Source: Piromyces finnis (taxonomy: Eukaryota > Neocallimastigomycota > Neocallimastigomycetes > Neocallimastigales > Neocallimastigaceae). From it: a stretch of 64,000 nt of DNA. Each line of letters starts with the position of its first letter. Positions within the stretch are counted from its first letter, which is position 1. Shown here one piece after another: positions 53,815-63,300 of the stretch. A model generated the notes under the pieces. That model was not told where the DNA came from. It made no database searches and was given only the letters and a program-made list of their open reading frames with translations. Where the stretch lies: positions 200,001 through 264,000 of the forward strand of contig MCFH01000036.1 of assembly GCA_002104945.1 (NCBI GenBank), given 5' to 3'. Made by a program: the position numbers and the translations under genes.

Positions 53815-56800
53815 ATGTCAAAAAGAAAATCTAACGGAGATACTGGATCAATTCCTATATTCGATCCTACCGTTATGCTAGGAAAGGTCACTTATGAATT
53901 GAACAATAAAAATTTCATAACGTGGCAAATGTTTATGAGGAATATTTTAAATTATTATGGTCTTGAAGATTGGGTTGATGAAAACAAAACCCCAAAGATC
54001 AAAAGTGACGAAGGAATGGATATCGACGGAGAAGAATATCTAAAGGCACCTTTTGAAATCAATACCTACTATGATAAGAACGTAACCGAAGATGACTTAA
54101 AAACAGATAGGAATATCCAATTTTTAATTAGGTATACTTTAGGCCCAAACTGCCAACAAGATATCCAAGATAGGTCTTTAACAAGCTACGAAATGTGGAA
54201 ACTATTAGAAGACATTTATTTAGGGGATAAAATAGAAAGAAAGAATAGGCTTATTAAGGAAACAAACTCCTTAAAATACGACCCGAAAGAAAGTTTCTCA
54301 AGATTTGTAAATAAGTTAAATTCCAACTTTAATAAGTTAGAACAACTAAATGTGAAAATAGATGATGAAGAAAAAATTGGTTTACTGTATCAAGCCTTAC
54401 CAGAAAAATATAGGAAAGTCACAGTCCTTAAGCATGAAGACTGGGAAGAATGCAAAAAGGACACAGCAAGAATGATAGATAAGATGAACAAATTTGATCC
54501 GAAAGAGAAATCTGAAACCTTCGGAATTAGACATATCTTTAGTGTTGAAGGTAGTTACAAAGGTGATAAAAGAAAGGAAAGTACTAAATACTACCGCAAC
54601 AAACAAAGTAATAATCATAATAAAAATACAAATAAAGGAAAAGAAAAGTCCAATGAAGAAAGAAATTGGAATAACAAAAATAAACAAAACATTACATGTT
54701 ATTTTTGTCATCAAAAAGGACATACTGTAAAACAATGTCGTATTCAAAAAGAACTTTCAGAAGAAGTTACAAGAAGGCTAAGAAAAGAGAAAAATAAAGG
54801 CAAGGAAGCATTTTTAGCAACAGGTGAAATAGTAAATAAACAAACCACTGAAGACTTTGAACCAGAAGTTGGATATCAAGATTTGTTTACAGTTGATTAC
54901 AATACATTATTTGACAATAACAATGATGAATGTAATAATAAATCATGCAATTACGTATCTTGTGAAAATGTACCTACAAGTTTTACTACATGGACTTTAG
55001 ATTCTGGTGCTTCTAATCATATTACCAAAGATATAGGAATTCTCAAAAATGTTTTTGAACATGTAGAACCAATCAATTATGCAAATGGAGCGACTACAAA
55101 GTCAACACATATGGGTGAAGTAAATGGATCTATTAATGAAGAACCAATAAAATTAGAAGATGTAATGTACATCCCAGATGTAAAACGAAATTTAATTTCT
55201 GTTGCCAAGTTAGTTAAAAGTGGCTACCAAATAATCTTTGATGAGAAGAACAATAATGTATTTGCATATATAAAAGATAAGAAAACAGATAATGTATACG
55301 AAGTTAAAGCAAATGAATATGATGTATTCAATTTGTACATCAAAGAAGGTAATGTAGTTAATAATTACTCAATGTGCGATAATGTACGAAACAATGGTGA
55401 ATACTGGCATAGAAGAATAGGGCATCTGAATTTCAACAATAATGATGAAAAGAACAATATTCACAATTGTACAATATGCATGAGAAGCAAAATGAAAGAA
55501 ATCCCTCATAAAAGGTCAGATAGTAGAGCATCAAGTGTTTTGGAACTAGTACACATCGATTTGGTAGGTCCAATCACACCATCAATTCATGACAACGTAT
55601 ACTTTTTAAGTATCTTAGATGATTACAGTCGATATGGATGGGTAATATTTGTCAAGAATAAAAGTGATGTTTTCAAAGAATTTGGAAATTGGCTGAATAA
55701 AACTACTAATGAATTATCATCCAAAGTAAAATATCTTAGAAGCGATAATGGAACTGAATTCACTTCTAATAACTTCAAGGAGTTATGTAACGAATATGGA
55801 ATAACTCAACAATTCACCGTCCCTGGAAATCCGGAGCAGAATGGAAGAGCAGAAAGATTCAATGGAAAGTTAATAAAAACTGCTACTGCAATGTTAATGG
55901 ACGCAAGGTTATGTCGTCGCTTTTGGGAAGATGCTGTGAAAACAGCGAACTATGTTCATAATCGAGTTCCGCACAGTGGAATTAATGGTGAAATACCATT
56001 TGAATTAATGTACAACAGAAAAGTTGATTATAAAAATTTAAGAGTATTTGGATGTAAAGTGTATTATTTAGATGACAGTAACATTCCAAAATTTCAAGAC
56101 AAAACTAAGGAGGGAATCTTTATCGGATATGATGAATCTTCAGTAGGATACAGAATATTCGACATAAAATCAAGGAAAATTAAAGTGAAAAGAGTCGTAG
56201 GTTTTTTAGAAGAAGAACCTGGTGACTACAATTATAATTTAGAAAAAGAAAATAATAATGAAACATATAGTCAAGATACAGAAACTTTTCAAGTAAGGAA
56301 CTTTAATTATATGTATGATAAAGAAAATGAAAACAATAACAATAAAGACAAAAAAGAAAAGGACATTTCAAATGAAAATGATAAATTAATGAATGAAAAC
56401 CTAGAAACACTCAATGATAAAACTAGTAATAAAGAAGACTTAAAAGAAGTAAATTATGAAGAAAAATTTAGAAATATAGAAGAAAAGCTGGATAAGCTCA
56501 CGTCACTATTAAATAAAGAAAAAAATAATAGTTCTGAAAGTTTTATGCAAGTCTGCGAGGACACTAATGATAGTAATATGAGTATAGAAGACTCAGAAGA
56601 AGAAGACTTAAATCTCTTAGACTATATTAAACTAAAAGAAAAGAAAAAAGAACGTTTGAACAAAAATAATTACCAGAAAATTGAAGAAATGGAAGAAAAT
56701 AAAGAAATTAAAATAAGTACTTCAATGGAATCTGTAAGTGAAACCAATAAAGAAAAAGAAAACAATAATGACATTTCAGGAAGTAACGACGGCAATATAA

Positions 56801-59268
56801 ATAACTTTACCTTGGAAGAAAATAATTTAAAATATAATAATTTAAAATATAATAGTGCTGACGAAACTGAAATTTGTGAAATTAAAGAAGTGAATATAAA
56901 GAGAAATGACGACAAGAAAAATAAAAATATAAACAGTAAAGACAATTCAAATATATCAAAGGATAATAAAAGGAATAATAAATACCTGAATGCAAAAGGA
57001 AATGTTTATTTTATAGAAGAAAATTCAGACATTGTAAATAAAAATGAATTAATTGAAGAAGTATTAAAAACACCATCAGAAATGGAGATAAATGATTTAA
57101 CTGGAGAAATTGACAATAATGATTTTTTAAATATCCTGAGTCCTGACATTGATTTAGGAACAAGAAAGAAAATTGATTTTGAAAATATTGAGAGTGTCAA
57201 AAATAATATAAATAAAAATAATAGAAAAGAAATAGAAAATAATTATTCAAATGTAAAAGTAAATTATAAGAATGAAGAATATTATAAGAAAAATTACATA
57301 CCTATTAATGAGAATGAAATAAGAAGAAATTTGAATAAAGAAAATATCAATATTCCTGAAGAAAAGTCCAAATTTAAAAATATTTCTGATGAAAAAGAAA
57401 GTAATTTAAATAATCAAAATAAAAAGGAATATAATTTGAGAAATTTAAAAAATAAAAATGAAATTAAAGATCCAATCAATAAAGATAAATCTAAGAAAAA
57501 ATTTTTTGATAAGAAAAAGTTATTATCAAAACAAAATTTTTTGAATAAGAGAAATCTAAATAGAAAATTAAAATCCAATAAAAATTTTAAATTAAATGAA
57601 AATCATCCACCAAAGGAAGAAAAATTCCCAAGAAAGCGGAAACTTGTTCCAAGTGAAGATGTCATAGAAGAAAAATTTAGTAAGCCACATGAACATGAAC
57701 CAGAAAAGAAGAAAATTAAGGAAGTGGCGCTAACTATAGCACAAATCAAGGAGCCAAATTCCTATAATGATATATTTAAAAGAAAAGATAAGGATAAGTG
57801 GATAAAAGCAATAGAAGCCGAATTGCTAAATATGAAAGAAAGAAAAGTGTTCAAAAGAATAGATGAAGTTCCAGAAGACGCCAATATTATTGATTCAAGA
57901 TGGGTATTTAAGATAAAAAGGAATAGCACTGGTGAGATAGAAAAATACAAAGCTAGACTTGTAGCCAGAGGTTTTACACAAGAATATGGAGAAGACTACA
58001 ATGAGACCTTTTCTCCTACTCTAAAACAAGACTCATTAAGAATCCTAATAGGAATAGCTGCAATTAATAACTATAAAATCCATCAATTAGATGTTAAGGC
58101 CGCATATTTGTATGCAGATTTAAAGGAAGATATATATATGAAAGCACCTGAAGGAGATAAAATGTATAAAAAAGGATTATGGAAATTAAATAAAGCATTA
58201 TATGGCTTAAAACAAGCAGCAAGAGAATGGAATAACAACATCAGCAATACTCTCATTGAACTAGGATTTCAGAAATTAGTTAGCGAACCATGCATATTTA
58301 TAAAGACCAAAAACAATAAATTAGTATGTTTAGTTGGAATATATGTTGATGACATCCTAATAACTGGTAAAAAGGAAGAAATAGATAAAACTATTAAATT
58401 AATTAAAGAGAAATATGTTATCACGGATGTTGGTGATGCAAATTTCATCATAGGAATCAAAGTAGAAACGTTAAAAGATGGGTATTTGTTACATCAAGAA
58501 AGGTATTTAAAGGATATATTACACAAATTTGGTTTAGAAAACTGCAGAGGATCAAAGACAACTACACCAATCAAGAATGATGAACAACTCAATCAGCCTT
58601 TTGACCCTACTACTTATAGAGCTGCAATAGGAAGTCTTTTATATTTAGCCATAGGTACTCGTCCAGATATCTTATTTTCAGTAACCAAAGCATCTAGGTT
58701 CTCACAAAATCCTACTATCCAAAATTGGAAGAATGTATTACAAATATTCAAATATCTGAAAGAAAATCCTCATTATGGAATCCGTTTTGAAAGAAACTTA
58801 AATTTGAAGATTTTTGTAGATTCAGACTATGGGGGAGATGAAGAAACAAGAAAATCTACCACTGGATTTGTATTTTTATTGGGAAATGGACCAACAAGCT
58901 GGTACTCAAAACTGCAAAAATGTGTATCAACTTCAACCGCCGAAGCAGAATATTATGGACTTTGTGAATGCTCAAAGCAAGCTCTGTGGTATAGAAATAT
59001 TTTTAGTGAATTAAAAATAAAGGAAGAATGCTTAAAAATCAATATTGATAATCAAGCAACTATTTACAACGCAAATAATGAAACGATTAATCCAAAGTCA
59101 AAACATATTGATATTAAGTACCATAAAGTAAGAGAATTAATTAAAGAAAATAAAATCAGTCTAGAATATATAAAATCAGAAGAAAATTTAGCAGATGGTT
59201 TTACTAAATACTTGAATAAAAATAAAATGAAAATATTTAGAGATAGTTTATTATATAAATACAAATAA
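53815..59268 (+). CDS. Ty1/copia Gag-Pol polyprotein, 1817 aa, single frame
   Basis: I use the ATG at 53815 (MSKRKSNGDTG), the first in frame after the primer-binding site. Order: Gag capsid (about 1-290, UBN2-like, WQMFMRNIL and YEMWKLLEDIYLG); CCHC zinc knuckle from C295 (CYFCHQKGHTVKQC); aspartic protease D396 in LDSGASNHI; pre-integrase HHCC-type zinc region (HRRIGHL...CTICMRSK); integrase with D582 (HIDLVGP), D644 (RSDNGTEF) and E680 (QNGRAERFN), the last pair exactly 35 residues apart; a Lys/Glu/Asn-rich linker of about 500 residues (802-1304) ending in a KRK-X21-KKK bipartite nuclear signal (1274-1300); reverse transcriptase (RWVFKIKRN, LDVKAAYLYADL, YVDD at 1510-1513); RNase H (D1669, D1671, TAEAEYYGL). 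Gag and Pol share one frame without frameshift or stop, so Gag excess must come from proteolysis, splicing or other means. No break was found. Confidence 0.97.
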   Translation: MSKRKSNGDTGSIPIFDPTVMLGKVTYELNNKNFITWQMFMRNILNYYGLEDWVDENKTPKIKSDEGMDIDGEEYLKAPFEINTYYDKNVTEDDLKTDRNIQFLIRYTLGPNCQQDIQDRSLTSYEMWKLLEDIYLGDKIERKNRLIKETNSLKYDPKESFSRFVNKLNSNFNKLEQLNVKIDDEEKIGLLYQALPEKYRKVTVLKHEDWEECKKDTARMIDKMNKFDPKEKSETFGIRHIFSVEGSYKGDKRKESTKYYRNKQSNNHNKNTNKGKEKSNEERNWNNKNKQNITCYFCHQKGHTVKQCRIQKELSEEVTRRLRKEKNKGKEAFLATGEIVNKQTTEDFEPEVGYQDLFTVDYNTLFDNNNDECNNKSCNYVSCENVPTSFTTWTLDSGASNHITKDIGILKNVFEHVEPINYANGATTKSTHMGEVNGSINEEPIKLEDVMYIPDVKRNLISVAKLVKSGYQIIFDEKNNNVFAYIKDKKTDNVYEVKANEYDVFNLYIKEGNVVNNYSMCDNVRNNGEYWHRRIGHLNFNNNDEKNNIHNCTICMRSKMKEIPHKRSDSRASSVLELVHIDLVGPITPSIHDNVYFLSILDDYSRYGWVIFVKNKSDVFKEFGNWLNKTTNELSSKVKYLRSDNGTEFTSNNFKELCNEYGITQQFTVPGNPEQNGRAERFNGKLIKTATAMLMDARLCRRFWEDAVKTANYVHNRVPHSGINGEIPFELMYNRKVDYKNLRVFGCKVYYLDDSNIPKFQDKTKEGIFIGYDESSVGYRIFDIKSRKIKVKRVVGFLEEEPGDYNYNLEKENNNETYSQDTETFQVRNFNYMYDKENENNNNKDKKEKDISNENDKLMNENLETLNDKTSNKEDLKEVNYEEKFRNIEEKLDKLTSLLNKEKNNSSESFMQVCEDTNDSNMSIEDSEEEDLNLLDYIKLKEKKKERLNKNNYQKIEEMEENKEIKISTSMESVSETNKEKENNNDISGSNDGNINNFTLEENNLKYNNLKYNSADETEICEIKEVNIKRNDDKKNKNINSKDNSNISKDNKRNNKYLNAKGNVYFIEENSDIVNKNELIEEVLKTPSEMEINDLTGEIDNNDFLNILSPDIDLGTRKKIDFENIESVKNNINKNNRKEIENNYSNVKVNYKNEEYYKKNYIPINENEIRRNLNKENINIPEEKSKFKNISDEKESNLNNQNKKEYNLRNLKNKNEIKDPINKDKSKKKFFDKKKLLSKQNFLNKRNLNRKLKSNKNFKLNENHPPKEEKFPRKRKLVPSEDVIEEKFSKPHEHEPEKKKIKEVALTIAQIKEPNSYNDIFKRKDKDKWIKAIEAELLNMKERKVFKRIDEVPEDANIIDSRWVFKIKRNSTGEIEKYKARLVARGFTQEYGEDYNETFSPTLKQDSLRILIGIAAINNYKIHQLDVKAAYLYADLKEDIYMKAPEGDKMYKKGLWKLNKALYGLKQAAREWNNNISNTLIELGFQKLVSEPCIFIKTKNNKLVCLVGIYVDDILITGKKEEIDKTIKLIKEKYVITDVGDANFIIGIKVETLKDGYLLHQERYLKDILHKFGLENCRGSKTTTPIKNDEQLNQPFDPTTYRAAIGSLLYLAIGTRPDILFSVTKASRFSQNPTIQNWKNVLQIFKYLKENPHYGIRFERNLNLKIFVDSDYGGDEETRKSTTGFVFLLGNGPTSWYSKLQKCVSTSTAEAEYYGLCECSKQALWYRNIFSELKIKEECLKINIDNQATIYNANNETINPKSKHIDIKYHKVRELIKENKISLEYIKSEENLADGFTKYLNKNKMKIFRDSLLYKYK

Positions 59269-59281
59269 TGAATTTATAACT

Positions 59282-59290
59282 TTGGGGGAG
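59282..59290 (+). other. Polypurine tract
   Basis: A purine run (GGGGGAG at 59284-59290, preceded by TTT) directly abuts the 3' LTR. It is the expected primer site for plus-strand DNA synthesis and is striking in this G-poor DNA. Confidence 0.85.
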
Positions 59291-59525
59291 TGTGAAAATA
59301 AAATACATTCCAAAATAATATTTTATGTATTTTTTATGTATTTGTATTTTATAAAATTATAAATTAATATTGTACTACATTTTTATTCTTTGGTTATTTT
59401 TTAATAAAAAGATTTTAAGAAAGTTACAATATTTATATTATAAAATAAATATAAATAAATAAAAGATTATAAAAACCCAAATAGTTTTATAAATAAATTT
59501 AAGTGTAAACTAAATTTATCTGACA
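59291..59525 (+). repeat. 3' LTR, 235 bp
   Basis: Same length and sequence as the 5' LTR with an offset of 5759 bp; provides the polyadenylation region for the element's transcript. Confidence 0.96.
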
Positions 59526-59530
59526 GATAA
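59526..59530 (+). repeat. Target-site duplication GATAA, right copy
   Basis: Identical to 53527-53531, confirming insertion as one unit. Confidence 0.93.
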
Positions 59531-59546
59531 TAATTTTAAAAAGAAT

Positions 59547-59579
<33 letters not shown>

Positions 59580-60337
59580 ATAGAAATAATACAGACAATA
59601 CTAAAATATAATCCTTTTTAGAATGGTAGGCATTATACTTTTCATTAACTGATTATTGTTTCTATTTTTGAATAAAAATACTATATAAAACTTGAAAATA
59701 AAAAAAAATTTATATTTATAATAATATATTAATCATTCACGATAATAACTTTTTTGTTGCTGTTGTGTTTTTTTTTTTTTTTTCATTTTTTGGTTTTGTT
59801 TTTTCTCTTTTTTTTACTTTTGTTTTCCTTCCCGTTTTTTTTTTTTTTTATCTTTTTAATTTTGTGTTTTTTTTTCCTTTTTCATTTTTTAGATTTTTGT
59901 ATATTTTTTAATTTTATTAAATTGTTTTTTTTTTTTTTTTTTAATAATAAAATTTTATTTTTGTATTTTTGGTTGGGTTTTGGGAGATTATTTTATATTT
60001 ATATTTTATACTTGTAATCTACTTTCTAATATTAACAACATTATAGATTTATTGTTTTATATTATTTTATAGTGTTTTTTTTTTTAAATACTAAATATAT
60101 AATAAAAATAATCATTGTAAAAAAAATAAAAAAATAAATTATTGAAAAAATAAATTATAAAATATTAAATAAGATGGTTATAAATTTAATGAAATCTTTT
60201 TAATAAAAATTATATATATATTTTTTAGAATTATAAAAATTATATATATTACTATTTCATTATTATTATTATTGAAAGATTATTTAATGATATATCATTA
60301 AACAAATTCTTCAATAAATCCTTTTGGATTTCGCAGC
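59531..60337. other. Intergenic DNA right of the retrotransposon
   Basis: A-run at 59551-59578, T-rich tracts at 59760-59945, no coding signal. The end should be the 3' UTR of the coiled-coil gene. Confidence 0.6.
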
Positions 60338-63300
60338 TTAGGAAAGAATATCGGTTAATTGATCTAATAAAGCAGACATTTGACCTTGGGTCATTTGGAC
60401 ATGACTTTCGGTTTCGGTAATTAAATCTGTAATTTCATTTTCAATTTCTTGTACCTTGTTTTCTAATTCAACTACCTTTTCCTTTAAGAGTTTCTTTTCT
60501 TCAATAGTGCGATTTAATTCATCCTTAATTTCCTTATTTTCCTTTTCCATATTGCTTCCTTCAGTCTTACTCTTCATTTCAGAAAGTTGAATTTCTAATT
60601 GACTCTTTTCTTGGTTGTTTTGAGCAATTTGTTCTTCAAGTTCATGTTGCTTAGTTTCAAATTTGTTTAACATATCCATGGTGGATTGATGAGTAGAAAC
60701 AAGAGCTTCTAATTCATTTTCTAAATTCTTGATACGTTCATCACGACTAGACTTGACTTGTTCAATATGTTGTTCTAATTCCTTAATTAAAGAATTGTTT
60801 TCGTCAAATTCAAGGTTAACATTGTTATTTGAAACTTCACTAATATCTTCTGATTCTCTCTTTAAGGTCATTTCAGATTCATCAATGATAGTAGAGGCAG
60901 AAGATGAATTAGCTAATTGCTTAATTTCTTCATCAATATTTAAGCTGTTGTCTCTGATAGACTTTAAATTGCTTGATAATTGAACGTTAAAGTGAACCAA
61001 GTTTTCAATGGCTCTAACTTGCTTTTGAAGATCTTCGTAATCTTCATAAGTTTCATGAACTTGTTCTAATTCTTGTTCAAGGCTGAAGTTCTTGTTCTTT
61101 AAGTTAGCAATTTGAATTTCATAATCATCCTTAATCTTATTAGAAGCTTCTTCTAATTCCTTCTTTTCGGATTCAAGTGATTGAATTAATTCATTTTGCT
61201 TTTGAGCTGTAGTTTCCTTTTCTTCTTCATAACCCTTAATAGTTTCCTTTAATTCAGAAATTTCCTTTTCCTTGGCTTCCTTTTCACTTTCGTAATTCTT
61301 TATGGTTTCATTTAATTCATCTATGGCCTTTTGGTTTTTAGATTCAGCTTCACTTTCTTCATTCATCTTAGATTCAAGAGTAGCCTTCATAGCTTCGAAC
61401 TTTTCCTTAAATTCTCCAATTTCAGCTTCAAAGGTTTCACGATCATTGTTAATCTTTTCTTCTAAAGCTTTTCTTTCAGCTTCCTTTTCTTCTAAAAGTT
61501 TAGCCTTTTCAGCTTCTAATTCGGCAATTTTTTCTTCTAAGGATGGAGATTTCTTTTCAGCTTCTTCCTTTTCTTCTAAGAGCTTGGTCTTATCAGCTTG
61601 GAGAGCAGCAATTATATCTTGAAGAGCTTTCTTTTCTTCTTCAAATGTCTTCTTATCAGAAGCTTGTTGTTCTAATAATTGGGCATTTTCAGATTCAAGT
61701 TGAACAGATCTATTAGCAGCTTCTAAAACTTCAGATTCATCATTCTTTTCTTCTAAAAGCTTGGCATTTTCAATCTTTAATAAGGCTAATTTATCTTCTA
61801 ATGAAATAATTTGTTCAGATAATTGTTCCTTTTCTTCTTGAATCTTAGCCTTTTCGGAATCAAATTCCTTTTCTTTTTCAGCAATAGCAATAGCCTTTTC
61901 AGATTCAAGAGCATCAATCTTATCTTGAAGTTCAAAGTCCTTTTGGGCTTCTAAAGCACCTATCTTTTCTTGAAGTTCTTGATCCTTTTGGGCTTCAAGG
62001 GCTTCAATCTTTTCTTTAAGTTCTTGATCCTTTTGAGCTAAAGAAGCATCTCTTTCAGCTTGAAGAGCTTCATACTTTTCTTGAAGATCTTCAGCTGGTT
62101 GAGCCTTTTGAGCATTTTCAAGTTGTTCAGCTAAATCATCAATTTGCTTTTGTAAATCAACCTTTTCAGCTTCAACAGCAGAAATCTTAGCATTAATTTC
62201 TTCTGTCTTTGCTAATTCTTGTTGTAAGCTTTCTTCTAACTTAGCCTTTTCTTGAAGTAAAGCATTGATCTTTTCCATAGTTTCTTCTTGTTCCTTTAAT
62301 CCCTTAGCCTTTTCTTGTTCTAATTGTTCTTCTAATTCCTTAGTCTTTTCATCTTGAGAACGAATACTTTGTTTGAGCATCATGATTTGTTGATTCATGA
62401 CTTCAAGAATTTCATCTTGATCTTCATCACCTGATGATAAGCCCTTGGCTGCATTATTGGCAACTTCATCCTTTAAGTTTTCAATTTCCTTCTTTAAATT
62501 GGCAACTTGATCCTCATAATCATCACCCTTTTGCTTTTCATTCATGTAAGATTCATTTAATTGATTGATCTTATCTTGGAAAGCATTAATTTGTTCTTGT
62601 GAACTTTCTTGGACCTTCTTTAATTCAGCTTCAATAGCTTCCTTTTCAGCAACAGCTTCATTTAAAGCAGTTTGAGCCTTAGTATAATCTTCTTCTAATG
62701 ATTGTTGTTCCTTGACCTTTTCTTCATACTTTTCTTTGTTTTCAGTCATTTCAACTTCCATAGATTTAGCTTTTTCCTTGATTTGTTCAAGTTCAGCAAC
62801 AAGTTCTTCATTCTTTTGGGTGAGAATTTCAATTTGACTTTCTAATTCTTTTTGAATTTGATCAGATTTTTGATTAAGATCTTGTTGTTGAGATTGAAGA
62901 GTTTCTTGAAGTTCTTGGTTTTGTTGTTCAAGAGCTTCATACTTTTCAATTTGCTTTTGTAAATTTTCGCTACTAAGAAGAATTTCTTGCTTCTTAATTT
63001 CAAGTTGTTCCTTAATTTCTTCTAATTCTTGTTCAAGGGCTTTCTTTTCTTCAATAGAAACTTCTGGAACATCTCTGGTTTCTTCTTCAACTTCTGGAGT
63101 AGTAGCTGGAGCAGCTTCAAAAGAGGAAACCTTTTCTTCTAAATCAGAAATCTTATTAACATAAGTTATATTTTGAGTTTGTAAAGATGAAATAATTTCA
63201 TTTAATTCATCAATCTTTAATTTGCTTTGAGCATTTTCTTCTTCTAATTGGCGACGATCATTTTCCTTTTCTTCAGCTTGTTCCTCTTCCTTTGAATGAT

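Larger units (their letters stand above)
53532..59525 (+). mobile_element. Complete Ty1/copia LTR retrotransposon, 5994 bp
   Basis: Two 235-bp LTRs (53532-53766 and 59291-59525) that start TG and end CA flank one long gag-pol frame. Comparing the LTRs base by base I found no difference, and the element is bordered by GATAA on both sides, so it is a recent insertion that has not accumulated changes. Domain order Gag, protease, integrase, reverse transcriptase, RNase H identifies the Ty1/copia superfamily (Pseudoviridae), not Ty3. The primer-binding site, polypurine tract and all catalytic residues are intact, so the copy may be able to move. It inserted 1 kb downstream of the methyltransferase-like gene, in gene-free DNA. 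Confidence 0.97.

Noticed and set aside
54397-59264. Minus-strand frames across the retrotransposon
   Set aside because: Antisense shadows of the gag-pol frame.
59754-60017. An 87-codon plus-strand frame
   Set aside because: Translated T-runs (Phe/Leu only) in intergenic DNA.
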